Shown here: positions 43,617 to 51,080 of the stretch, one piece after another
Layout of the letters: the number at the start of each line of letters is the position of its first letter
How positions within the stretch are numbered: the stretch's first letter is position 1
DNA from: Zeimonas sp039807785
Lineage (GTDB): Bacteria > Pseudomonadota > Gammaproteobacteria > Burkholderiales > Burkholderiaceae_E
DNA length: 56,978 nt
Reading direction: 5' to 3'
Assembly (NCBI GenBank): GCA_039807785.1
Contig: JBDHRX010000004.1
Location: forward strand, 1 to 56,978
Notes under the pieces: generated by a model
Told to the model about the DNA's origin: nothing
The model's database searches: none
What the model saw: only the letters and a program-made list of their open reading frames with translations
Made by a program: the position numbers and the translations under genes

Positions 43617-43622
43617 TATAAT
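43617..43622 (+). promoter_or_regulatory. tRNA-Ala promoter -10 element
   Basis: A perfect TATAAT 12 bases before the tRNA 5' end. No good -35 was found 16-18 bases upstream. Confidence 0.7.
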
Positions 43623-43633
43623 TCGCGCTCTTC

Positions 43634-43709
<76 letters not shown>

Positions 43710-43717
43710 TCGTTTTG

Positions 43718-43745
43718 AAAGCCAGGCCTCCCGCCTGGCTTTTTT
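43718..43745 (+). terminator. Terminator after tRNA-Ala
   Basis: GCCAGGC (43721-43727), a 5-base loop, GCCTGGC (43733-43739), flanked by AAA and followed by a T-run (43740-43745). It begins 9 bases after the tRNA CCA. On the minus strand the T-run is only three bases, so it is a weaker stop for mgtC. Confidence 0.9.
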
Positions 43746-43814
43746 CTTGCCGGCCGGGTCTCCGGCCGTCGATCGCGCTGGCCGCCGGGCTGCCGCCGGA
43801 CATCCCCGGGTTCC

Positions 43815-44555
43815 TCAGTCCCCCGTGGCCGCCAGCCGGAACTGCCGGACGGCCGGGTCGGCGCTCAGGCGGCGGCTGAGCGCCTGGGCGTCGAGCGCGC
43901 GGCTCGAGCGGATCGTCATCCGGTACTCGAAGTAGTCCTCGTCGGCGTCGAGGCGATAGCTCAGGTTGGCGATGCTGAAGCCGTGCTCGGCCAGCAGTCG
44001 CCGCATCGCCTGCTCGTCCATCGGCTCCCCGGCGCCGAAGCGCACGTGGAACTGCGCGTAGAACTGGGCCGGCATCCGGTTCTCGATCCAGCGGAACAGC
44101 GACAGCGTGCCGAGCGTGAGCGCGGTGGCGAGCAACGCGGGGAAGAGGAAGCCGATGCCGACCAGGATGCCGATCGCGGCGGTGGTCCAGATCGACGCCG
44201 CGGTGGTCAGGCCGCGCACCGACAGGCCCTCCTTCATGATGGTGCCGGCGCCGAGGAAGCCGATCCCGGTCATGATGCCCTGCGCCATGCGCGTCGGGTC
44301 CAGCGCCACGCGGCCCTGGGCCAGGCCGGGGAACCAGCGCGTCTCGTAGACGCTGACCAGCACCAGCAGCGCGGTCGACATGCAGACCAGCGCGTGGGTG
44401 CGAAAGCCCGCGGGACGGCCGTGGAAGCTGCGCTCGATGCCGATCAGCCCGCCGATCACCAGCGCGGCGACCAGCCGGAAGCCGATCTCGAGATGGACCG
44501 GATCCGCGAGCAGCGCGCGCAGGCCGATGCCGGGGAGCCGCAGGTCCTGGAACAC
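43815..44555 (-). CDS. MgtC/SapB family membrane protein
   Basis: A 246-residue protein. Five hydrophobic segments lie in the first 150 residues with the family motifs GGLIGIERSFHGRPAGFRTH, GIGFLGAGTIMKEGLSVRG and TTAASIWTTAAIGILVGIG. A cytosolic ACT-like C-terminal domain follows. MgtC proteins are linked to growth at low magnesium and to control of the F1Fo ATP synthase. It lies 9 bases after the transglutaminase-like gene on the same strand, so it may be carried on the ABC-transporter operon; whether this is functional is unclear. Confidence 0.92.
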   Translation of the reverse strand: MFQDLRLPGIGLRALLADPVHLEIGFRLVAALVIGGLIGIERSFHGRPAGFRTHALVCMSTALLVLVSVYETRWFPGLAQGRVALDPTRMAQGIMTGIGFLGAGTIMKEGLSVRGLTTAASIWTTAAIGILVGIGFLFPALLATALTLGTLSLFRWIENRMPAQFYAQFHVRFGAGEPMDEQAMRRLLAEHGFSIANLSYRLDADEDYFEYRMTIRSSRALDAQALSRRLSADPAVRQFRLAATGD

Positions 44556-44564
44556 GTGGGGCGG

Positions 44565-45209
44565 TCAGCGCGCGGCGGCGTCGCGGCCGTGCCGGCCATC
44601 GGCGATCCATGCGGTGAGCAGGCGGAAGAACGCGGCCCGCCGCGTGCGTTGCGCCTCGTCGAGGTCGGCGAGCAGCTCGAGCTTGCGCGCGGCGATATCC
44701 TCGTCGGCCGGGTACTCGCGGATCGGGGTCGCCGCCAGGATCGTGTCGCGATCGCCGTTCCAGCCGGTGTTCACCGGAAACCCGAACGCGCGCAGCGGGT
44801 CGTGCCAGGTCGCGTCGAGCTTCAGCCAGCCGGCCTCGCCGCGCGTGCGCACGTAGTGGTGGAAATCGACCACCGGCTCGCCCCGCAGCAGCGCCTGCAG
44901 CGGCCCGGGCATGCTTTCGTGCAGCGGAATGCCGTCGTTGAAGTGGGTGAAGATCGTGATCACCTCGGCGTCGATGCCCGAGGCGCGCAGCAGGTCGCGC
45001 AGCAGGATGTGCTTGCCCGAGCAGGAGCCGACGTCGTTGACGATCACCTGCAGCGGATCGCGCTCCCCGGTGGAGCCGTACGGGATGTTCCGCACCGCGT
45101 GGTACAGGCGGGTCATGACGGCCGTGCGGCCGCCCTCCGGCCGGCCGTGCCGGCGGAGGAAGTCATCGAAAGCGTTCTCGCGCATCGTCGCAGTCCGGAG
45201 CCCAGTCAT
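44565..45209 (-). CDS. Transglutaminase-like domain protein
   Basis: A 214-residue cytosolic protein with a cysteine-protease-like transglutaminase core. The likely catalytic triad is Cys in DVGSCSGKHILLRDLLRASG, His in VVDFHHYVRTRGEAGW and Asp in WLKLDATWHDPL. No signal peptide. The ATG at 45209 is used, with a second ATG eight codons later possible. Related domains act as peptidases or amidases rather than cross-linkers in bacteria. It is 20 bases after the last permease of the ABC importer, which suggests it acts on the imported compound, for example cutting an amide bond. Confidence 0.82.
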   Translation of the reverse strand: MTGLRTATMRENAFDDFLRRHGRPEGGRTAVMTRLYHAVRNIPYGSTGERDPLQVIVNDVGSCSGKHILLRDLLRASGIDAEVITIFTHFNDGIPLHESMPGPLQALLRGEPVVDFHHYVRTRGEAGWLKLDATWHDPLRAFGFPVNTGWNGDRDTILAATPIREYPADEDIAARKLELLADLDEAQRTRRAAFFRLLTAWIADGRHGRDAAAR

Positions 45210-45229
45210 CGTCGTTCGCGCCGCCCGCC

Positions 45230-46054
45230 TCACCGGATCCCGGCTCGCATGAAGCTCTGGATGAACTGGCGCTGGAACAGCAGGAATGCGATCAGCAGCG
45301 GCGCGGAGGTCATGAGCGTCGCCGCAGTGATGACCGCCCAGTCGATCCCCTGGTCGCTCGACGAGAATACCTGGAGACCGACGGTGAGCGGGCGCGACTC
45401 GACGCTGTTGGTGATGATCAGCGGCCACAGGAAGTTGTTCCACTGGTAGCTGACCGTGACCAGGCTGTACGCGATGTAGGTGGACCGGGCCAGCGGCACG
45501 TAGACCTTCCACAGGATCTGGAGCGAGCTCGCGCCCTCGATGCGCGCCGCTTCCTCGAGCTCGGCGGGCACCGTCTTGAAGGTCTGGCGCAGCAGGAAGA
45601 TCGCGAACGCGGAGGCCACGTACGGCAGGCCGACCGCGGCGATCGTGTCGGCCAGGCCGAGATTCGACATGGTCCGGTAGTTCTCGACCAGCAGCATGTC
45701 GGGGGTGATCATCAGCTGCGCCAGGACCAGCGCGAACGCGATGCGCGCCCCGGTGAAGTCGTAGCGCGCGAACGCATACGCCGCCAGCGTGCACAGCACG
45801 AGCTGGCCGATCAGCACGCCGGTGACCAGGATCGTCGTGTTGAGGAAGTAGCGGGCGAACGGCGCCGCGTGCCAGGCGGTCGCGAAGTTCTCGAGCGTGA
45901 GCGGGGCGTCGAGGACGAACCGGACCGAGTACTCCGGCGGGTGGAAGGCGGTCCAGACCGCGTAGAGGAGCGGGGCGAGCCAGAGGATCGCCAGGACCCA
46001 CGCGCCGATCCACTCGATGTCGCGCCAGGCGCGACTCGCCTGCGGCGCGATCAT
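45230..46054 (-). CDS. ABC importer permease, UgpE/MalG-like
   Basis: A 274-residue inner-membrane permease with six hydrophobic segments. The cytosolic EAA loop, which docks the ATPase, reads ELEEAARIEGASSLQILWKV. It belongs to the sugar/glycerol-3-phosphate class. Its ATG overlaps the previous permease stop (ATGA). Works as a heterodimer with the neighbouring permease. Substrate is not defined by these sequences. Confidence 0.95.
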   Translation of the reverse strand: MIAPQASRAWRDIEWIGAWVLAILWLAPLLYAVWTAFHPPEYSVRFVLDAPLTLENFATAWHAAPFARYFLNTTILVTGVLIGQLVLCTLAAYAFARYDFTGARIAFALVLAQLMITPDMLLVENYRTMSNLGLADTIAAVGLPYVASAFAIFLLRQTFKTVPAELEEAARIEGASSLQILWKVYVPLARSTYIAYSLVTVSYQWNNFLWPLIITNSVESRPLTVGLQVFSSSDQGIDWAVITAATLMTSAPLLIAFLLFQRQFIQSFMRAGIR

Positions 46055-46926
46055 CGGTAGTGGACCCTGCGCCCGAGCACGCCGAACTGCAGCATCGCCA
46101 GGCCGCCGAGGAGCGCGACCAGGACCACGGTGAGCGCCGAGGCGTAGCCGGTATCCCAGTACTTGAAGCCCACGTTGTAGATGTAGTAGAGGAGCACCAG
46201 GCTCGCGTTGTTGGGGCCGCCCCCGGTCATGACCACGATGTGGTCGATCAGGCGGAAGGCGTTGATGATCGCGTTCACCAGGACGAACAGCGTGGTCGGC
46301 ATCAGCAGGGGAAGCACCACGCGCCGCAGGTAGTACAGGCGGCTCGCGCCCTCGAGTTCCGCGGCCTCGGCGAGGCTGGGCGACAGGCTTTGCAGCGCGG
46401 CCAGGTAGAAGATCATGAAGAAGCCGGCTTCCTTCCAGATCGCGACCGCCATCAGCGACGGCAGGGCCGTGTCCGGATCGCCGAGCCAGTTGCGGTCTCC
46501 CAGGCCCAGCGCCCCGGCCAGCTGGTTGATCAGCCCGTACTCGGGCGTGAAGAAGAACAGCCAGACGTTGGCCACCGCGATCATCGGCAGCACCGTCGGC
46601 GTGAAGTACGCCATGCGAACCAGCGCCCGGCCGGGAATCCGCTGGTTCACCCAGAGCGCCATGGCGAGCGCGAGCGCGATCGACGCCGGGATCGTGCCGA
46701 GCGCGTAGATCGCGTTGTTCGACAGCGCGGTCCAGAACACCGGATCCTCGTACGCCGCGCGATAGTTCTCGAGGCCGGAGAAGAACGGATCCTGGCCGGC
46801 GCGTGCCTCGGTGAACAGGCTGTGATACACCGTGCCCACGGTCGGATAGTGCGTGAACAGGACGAGCAGCACCATGGACGGCAGCAGGAGCAGCCATCCA
46901 TGGATGTTCGCGGTCGACTTGCTCAT
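46051..46926 (-). CDS. ABC importer permease, UgpA/MalF-like
   Basis: A 291-residue permease with six hydrophobic segments and the EAA loop SLAEAAELEGASRLYYLRRV. It opens IHGWLLLLPSMVLLVLFTHY, as in UgpA-type proteins, and includes GGGPNNASLVLLYYIYN near the C-terminus, typical of this class. It pairs with the UgpE-like permease, whose start overlaps its stop by four bases. It lies 36 bases after the receptor gene. Confidence 0.95.
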   Translation of the reverse strand: MSKSTANIHGWLLLLPSMVLLVLFTHYPTVGTVYHSLFTEARAGQDPFFSGLENYRAAYEDPVFWTALSNNAIYALGTIPASIALALAMALWVNQRIPGRALVRMAYFTPTVLPMIAVANVWLFFFTPEYGLINQLAGALGLGDRNWLGDPDTALPSLMAVAIWKEAGFFMIFYLAALQSLSPSLAEAAELEGASRLYYLRRVVLPLLMPTTLFVLVNAIINAFRLIDHIVVMTGGGPNNASLVLLYYIYNVGFKYWDTGYASALTVVLVALLGGLAMLQFGVLGRRVHYR

Positions 46927-46962
46927 GTCCGCATGCTCGCGCCGGGAGGATCCGTCGCGGCC

Positions 46963-48282
46963 TCAGCGATACCGCCTCAGGATCCGCTCGGCCTGCGCCT
47001 GCGCCTCCTGCATCGCCTGGGCGGCGCTCTTCTGGTTGGTGAGCGCGGCCTGGATGCTGTCCCCGAGGATCTTGGTGACGCGCTCGTTCTCGTGGGTGGA
47101 CAGCGTGGCGGTGGCGTGCTGGAGCTGGTCGCGCGCCACGGCGACCTCGGGGAACTCGGCGGCGTAGCGCTTCATGGCGGGCGTCTCCCAGGCGGCCGGC
47201 GTCACCGCGACGTAGCCGGTGGCGATGCTCCATTCGGCGGCGCGCTCCGGCGAGGTCATCCACTTCATGAACGTCAGCGCCGCCGCCTTCTGCGCGGCCG
47301 ACTGCCCCTTGAACAGGTAGAAGTTGCCGCCGCCGGTCGGCGTGCCGCGCTGCGCCTTGCCAGGGATCATCGCGACGCCGAACGGGAACTGCGCGTTCTT
47401 GCGGACGTTGGTCAGGTTGCCGCTGGTGGTCCACATGATCGCGATCCGGCGCTCGAAGAAGTCGCGCGGCGTCGTGCCCCATTCGATGATCCCGGGCGCC
47501 ATCACCTGGTGCTTGCGGCCGAGATCGACCCAGAACTGCAGGGCCTCGACGACCTTCGGGTCGGTGAAGAAGGTGCGGTTGCCGGCATCGTTCATGATCA
47601 CGGTGCCGTTGGTGGTGGTGAAGCACTGGAACAGCCACTCGGGGAAGCTGGTCGACGGGATGCCGACGCCCCACTGGTTCACGTTGCCGGAGCCGTCGCG
47701 CCGGACCAGCTTGCGGCCCATCTCGACCAGCTCGTTCCAGGTCTGGGGCGGCTTGTCCGGATCGAGGCCGGCGTCCTTGAAGGCCGCCTTGTTCCAGTAC
47801 ATCACCGGGGTCGAGCGCTGGAACGGGATCCCGTAGACCTTGCCGCCGACGCCGTTGTTCATCAGGTAGGCCGGATAGAAGCCGCGCAGCCAGGCGCGGT
47901 CCGCATCGGTCGAGACGAGGTCGTCGATCGGCTCGATCACGTCCGCGTCGAGCATCGTGTAGAAGTCATTGGGAAGCAGCACCGACACCGAGGGCGGCTG
48001 GCCCCCCTTGGCCGCGGTCAGCGACTTCAGCAGCGTCTGCGCGTAGGTGCCGGCGTAGATCGGCTTGACCTGGATGCCGGGGTTCGCGGCATGGAAATCC
48101 GCGACCATGCGGTCCACGAGGCCGGTGATCGGGCCCCCGACCGCGATCGGGTAGTACATGGTCAGCTCCACCGGCGCGTTCGCACGCGCCTTGCCGCCGG
48201 CCAGGGCCAGCGTCAATCCGCCCGTGCTGGCGCGGAGGAAGTTGCGACGGCCCCGGCGGGGCGATTGTGCTGGGTTGCTCAT
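46963..48282 (-). CDS. ABC importer substrate-binding protein (family 1, UgpB-like), Tat signal
   Basis: A 439-residue extracellular solute-binding protein. The N-terminus carries a twin-arginine signal (RRGRRNFLRAS, then a mildly hydrophobic TGGLTLALAGGKARA), so export folded through Tat is likely. The body matches UgpB-like receptors: FHAANPGIQVKPIYAGTYAQ, PPSVSVLLPNDFYTMLDADV, YGIPFQRSTPVMYWNKAAF. It captures a sugar, polyol phosphate or related compound. It lies between the ATPase and permease genes. The absence of a lipobox means it is free in the periplasm. Confidence 0.95.
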   Translation of the reverse strand: MSNPAQSPRRGRRNFLRASTGGLTLALAGGKARANAPVELTMYYPIAVGGPITGLVDRMVADFHAANPGIQVKPIYAGTYAQTLLKSLTAAKGGQPPSVSVLLPNDFYTMLDADVIEPIDDLVSTDADRAWLRGFYPAYLMNNGVGGKVYGIPFQRSTPVMYWNKAAFKDAGLDPDKPPQTWNELVEMGRKLVRRDGSGNVNQWGVGIPSTSFPEWLFQCFTTTNGTVIMNDAGNRTFFTDPKVVEALQFWVDLGRKHQVMAPGIIEWGTTPRDFFERRIAIMWTTSGNLTNVRKNAQFPFGVAMIPGKAQRGTPTGGGNFYLFKGQSAAQKAAALTFMKWMTSPERAAEWSIATGYVAVTPAAWETPAMKRYAAEFPEVAVARDQLQHATATLSTHENERVTKILGDSIQAALTNQKSAAQAMQEAQAQAERILRRYR

Positions 48283-48310
48283 TGGCTCCTCCTCGGATCC
48301 CGGTGGTGGG

Positions 48311-49342
48311 TCACTGCTGGATGCGCTTTCCGGTGCCGCCGTCGAACCAGTGCAGCGCCTCGGGCGACCAGCCGATGCGGGCGTGCCCGCCCGGCGACAG
48401 CGTCGTGCGGCCCTTGACCCGGCACAGGAGCGCGGCTGCCCCGATCGCGCAGGTGAGCAGGGAATCGGCGCCGAGATACTCGACGGCGTCGACGCGCGCC
48501 TCGATGCCGCGTTCCTCGTCGAGGCGGATGTCCTCGGGGCGGATGCCGGCGAACGCGTCGCCGCGCCCGCCGGGGAACAGGCGCCCGATCGCGTCGCCGG
48601 GCAGTCCCTCGCGCGGCACGATGTTCATCGGCGGGGCGCCGACGAAGCGTGCCGCGAAGACCGACGCCGGCCTGGCGTACAGGTCGGCCGGGCTCGCGTC
48701 CTGCTCGATCGCGCCGGCGTTGAGCAGCACCACCTGGTCGGCCATCGTCATGGCCTCGGTCTGGTCGTGCGTCACGTAGACCATCGTGATCCCCAGCTTC
48801 TGCTGCAGCGAGCGGATTTCCCGGCGCATGTCGGCGCGCAGCTGCGCGTCGAGGTTCGACAGCGGTTCGTCCATCAGGCAGATGGGCTTGCGCGCGACGA
48901 TCGCGCGCCCGAGCGCGACGCGCTGCTGCTGGCCGCCCGAGATCTGGGACGGCTTGCGCTCGAGCAGCGGGCCCAGCCCGAGCAGCTCGGCCGTCTCCGA
49001 GAGGCGGCGACGCCGCTCGTCCGCCGAGACCTTCCGGACCCTGAGCCCGAAAGTGATGTTCTCGGCGACCGAAAGGTGGGGGAACAGCGCGTAGGACTGG
49101 AACACCATCGACACGTCGCGCTTGCTGGGGGGCAGGCCCGTCACGTCGCGCGCGCCGATCAGGATGCGCCCCGAACCGACCTGCTCGAGCCCCGCGATCA
49201 GGCGCAGCGTGGTCGACTTCCCGCAGCCCGACGGACCCAGCAGGACCGTCAGCGCGCCGCGCTCGACGGTGAAGTCGATGCCGCGCAGCACCGCGTGCGC
49301 ACCCCAGTGCTTGGTGACGCCTTCGATCGAGATCGTGCTCAT
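48311..49342 (-). CDS. ABC importer ATPase, UgpC/MalK-like
   Basis: A 343-residue ATPase. Walker A is LLGPSGCGKSTTL, the Q-loop VFQSYALFPHL, the signature QISGGQQQRVALGRA (Ile in place of Leu), Walker B PICLMDEPLSNLDAQL and the H-loop VTHDQTEAM. A C-terminal TOBE domain (about 240-343) is typical of the MalK/UgpC class, where it can bind regulators. It powers the UgpA/UgpE-like permeases encoded downstream. It starts 13 bases after the regulator gene and 28 before the receptor gene. Confidence 0.96.
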   Translation of the reverse strand: MSTISIEGVTKHWGAHAVLRGIDFTVERGALTVLLGPSGCGKSTTLRLIAGLEQVGSGRILIGARDVTGLPPSKRDVSMVFQSYALFPHLSVAENITFGLRVRKVSADERRRRLSETAELLGLGPLLERKPSQISGGQQQRVALGRAIVARKPICLMDEPLSNLDAQLRADMRREIRSLQQKLGITMVYVTHDQTEAMTMADQVVLLNAGAIEQDASPADLYARPASVFAARFVGAPPMNIVPREGLPGDAIGRLFPGGRGDAFAGIRPEDIRLDEERGIEARVDAVEYLGADSLLTCAIGAAALLCRVKGRTTLSPGGHARIGWSPEALHWFDGGTGKRIQQ

Positions 49343-49355
49343 CGGGCCGGGTGCC

Positions 49356-50306
49356 TCATGCGAGCGCCAGCAGCGCGCGGGCCAGCTCGGCGTCGACGAT
49401 CAGCGTGTTGATGAACCCCCCGCGGACCGCCGCGAGCGCGGCCTTCGCCTTGGCCGGGGAGGTCGCGATGCCGATCGACGTCGGGATGCGCCGGATCTCC
49501 TCGAGCCCGATGGTGATCAGCCGGTCGTGGAGCTCGGTGCGGACGACCGAGCCGTCCTCGTCGACGAAGTAGGAGAACACGTCGCCGATCGCGCCGGCGC
49601 CCTGGAGCGCGGCGAGCTCGGGTCGCGAGACGTAGCCGCTGTCGACCAGCATCGAGCGCGAGGACGGCCCCAGCGAGCCGATGCCGACGATCGCGATGTC
49701 GAGGTCGCGGAACAGCCGGAAGGTCGCCTGGATGGCGCTTTCTCCCATCAGCACCTCGCGCGTCGACGCCTTGTCGACGATCCCGGGCGCGTGGAGCAGG
49801 TCGGGCGTCACCCGGAGCTTCTGCGCGAGCTGCCGGGTGACCTCGTGGCAGTCGAAGTGCCCCGAGGGGACCTGGTTGCCGCCGGTGATCTGCACCACTC
49901 GCGCGCCGGCGAGCTCCAGCGGGTCGAGCTGGTTGACCAGCTCGAAGGTGGTGCTGCCCCAGCCGATGCCGATCGTCGCCGGCTCGTCGAGCAGGTCGCG
50001 GACGAACTCGGCGCCGGCGCGGCAGGTCTGCTGCTTGACCGCATCCGGGCCCAGGCCCGGATCGGTCTCGACGACGACCGACGAGCGCAGGCCGAGCCGG
50101 GCTTCGAGCGTCCGCTCCAGCTCGGCGCTGGTATTGAACGGCGAGCGGATCTCGATCCGGACCACGCCGGTGTCCACGGCTTCCTTGAGGAGCCGCCCGA
50201 CCCGGTGGCGCGAGATCCCGAGCAGGCGGCCGATCTCCGCCATGGTCAGGTGGTCGCGGTAGTAGCAGTGGCAGACCTTCGCCATCAGGGAGCTGGACTG
50301 GGACAT
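49356..50306 (-). CDS. SorC/DeoR-type sugar-responsive transcriptional regulator
   Basis: A 316-residue regulator. The N-terminal helix-turn-helix is DHLTMAEIGRLLGISRHRVG with RLLKEAVDTGVVRIEI. The C-terminal sugar-binding domain includes IGIGWGSTTFELVNQL, VVQITGGNQVPSG and VGIGSLGPSS, as in SorC, CggR and DeoR-relatives. It should bind a phosphorylated sugar or polyol. It is the first gene of the importer operon. The ATG at 50306 (MSQSSS) is chosen because a promoter and a 33-base operator overlap the region upstream; an ATG at 50330 lies inside that operator. No good ribosome site is seen, so the leader may be very short. Confidence 0.9.
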   Translation of the reverse strand: MSQSSSLMAKVCHCYYRDHLTMAEIGRLLGISRHRVGRLLKEAVDTGVVRIEIRSPFNTSAELERTLEARLGLRSSVVVETDPGLGPDAVKQQTCRAGAEFVRDLLDEPATIGIGWGSTTFELVNQLDPLELAGARVVQITGGNQVPSGHFDCHEVTRQLAQKLRVTPDLLHAPGIVDKASTREVLMGESAIQATFRLFRDLDIAIVGIGSLGPSSRSMLVDSGYVSRPELAALQGAGAIGDVFSYFVDEDGSVVRTELHDRLITIGLEEIRRIPTSIGIATSPAKAKAALAAVRGGFINTLIVDAELARALLALA

Positions 50307-50337
50307 ACCATATGAGCAGAGTATGCTCATATGGTAT
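50305..50337 (-). promoter_or_regulatory. Operator of the SorC-type regulator: 33-base perfect interrupted palindrome
   Basis: The arms ATACCATATGAGCA (50305-50318) and TGCTCATATGGTAT (50324-50337) are perfect 14-base inverted repeats around GAGTA. On the minus strand it covers the -10 element TACCAT and the expected transcription start and reaches the start codon. A regulator bound here would block its own operon. No other copy of this palindrome was found in the window. Confidence 0.88.
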
Positions 50338-50359
50338 TAACCGGCCCGAGCGACGTCAA
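50331..50359 (-). promoter_or_regulatory. Promoter of the SorC-ABC importer operon
   Basis: On the minus strand TTGACG (50359-50354, 5 of 6) is followed after 17 bases by TACCAT (50336-50331, 4 of 6). The -10 lies inside the palindromic operator. Together they form a classic repressible promoter. Confidence 0.65.
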
Positions 50360-50446
50360 CCCCGGGGCGCGGGTACGGTGCAGGTGGGAGGGGAGCGACG
50401 GTCGCGCGGCGGCCGGGGGCGAGGTCGGACCGGGCCGCCCGGCCCG

Positions 50447-50950
50447 TCAGCCGTGCCCGGGCGGTTCGGCCAGGTGCAGGCCGAGGCTTTCCTTGATTTC
50501 TTCCATCACGATGTAGCTGCGCGACTCGTGCGCCTGGGGCAGCGCGAGGAGCATGTCGCCGAGCAGCCTCCGATAGGCTGCCATCTCGGGGATGCGCGCC
50601 TTGATCAGGTAGTCGAACTCGCCCGAGACCAGATGGCACTCGAGCACGCAGGGCAGGCGGAGCACCTCGCGACGGAACTCGTCGAAGATCGGGCCCGACT
50701 TCGCGGTGAGCTTGAGCTCCACGAAGACCAGCAGGGGCTGGCCGAGCGCCTGCGGGTTCAGTCGCGCGTGATAGCCGAGGATGAAGCCGTCGCGCTCGAG
50801 GCGTTTGACCCGCTCGCTGCACGGCGTCACCGAAAGGCCGACCCGTTCCGCCAGGTCGGTCATCGAGAGGCGTCCCTCGGCCTGCAGCGCGCGCAGGATC
50901 GCGCGGTCGATCCGGTCGAGGTCGCGGACCTGCTGGGTGCGTGTTCTCAA
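50447..50950 (-). CDS. dadR: Lrp/AsnC-family regulator, DadR-like
   Basis: A 167-residue regulator. The helix-turn-helix is ILRALQAEGRLSMTDLAERV with GLSVTPCSERVKRLERDGFI. The C-terminal RAM domain has PCVLECHLVSGEFDYLIKAR and ESRSYIVMEEIKESLGL, which match the DadR/BkdR group closely. DadR responds to alanine and activates dadA, which lies directly across the divergent spacer. The start is a TTG at 50950; the family N-terminus MRTRTQ begins there and no ATG fits. The spacer holds AT-rich inverted repeats suited to Lrp-type binding. Confidence 0.88.
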   Translation of the reverse strand: MRTRTQQVRDLDRIDRAILRALQAEGRLSMTDLAERVGLSVTPCSERVKRLERDGFILGYHARLNPQALGQPLLVFVELKLTAKSGPIFDEFRREVLRLPCVLECHLVSGEFDYLIKARIPEMAAYRRLLGDMLLALPQAHESRSYIVMEEIKESLGLHLAEPPGHG

Positions 50951-50977
50951 TCGAATTACCTGGAATATTGGTTATTA

Positions 50978-50992
50978 CTAGATAAATTCTAG
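50978..50992. promoter_or_regulatory. Lrp-type palindrome between dadR and dadA
   Basis: CTAGATAAATTCTAG is a perfect 5-base inverted repeat (CTAGA/TCTAG) with a 5-base centre, 15 bases long as in Lrp-family sites. It lies in a markedly AT-rich stretch (50951-51025) that stands out from the surrounding DNA. Likely DadR binding site. Confidence 0.6.
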
Positions 50993-51080
50993 CTCAGAAA
51001 GAAAATTCAGCGAAAAAATCTCCTGCTCTCACCGGACAATGTCGGCATCGATCCATGTGATTTCCCGGCGGAGAGCAACC

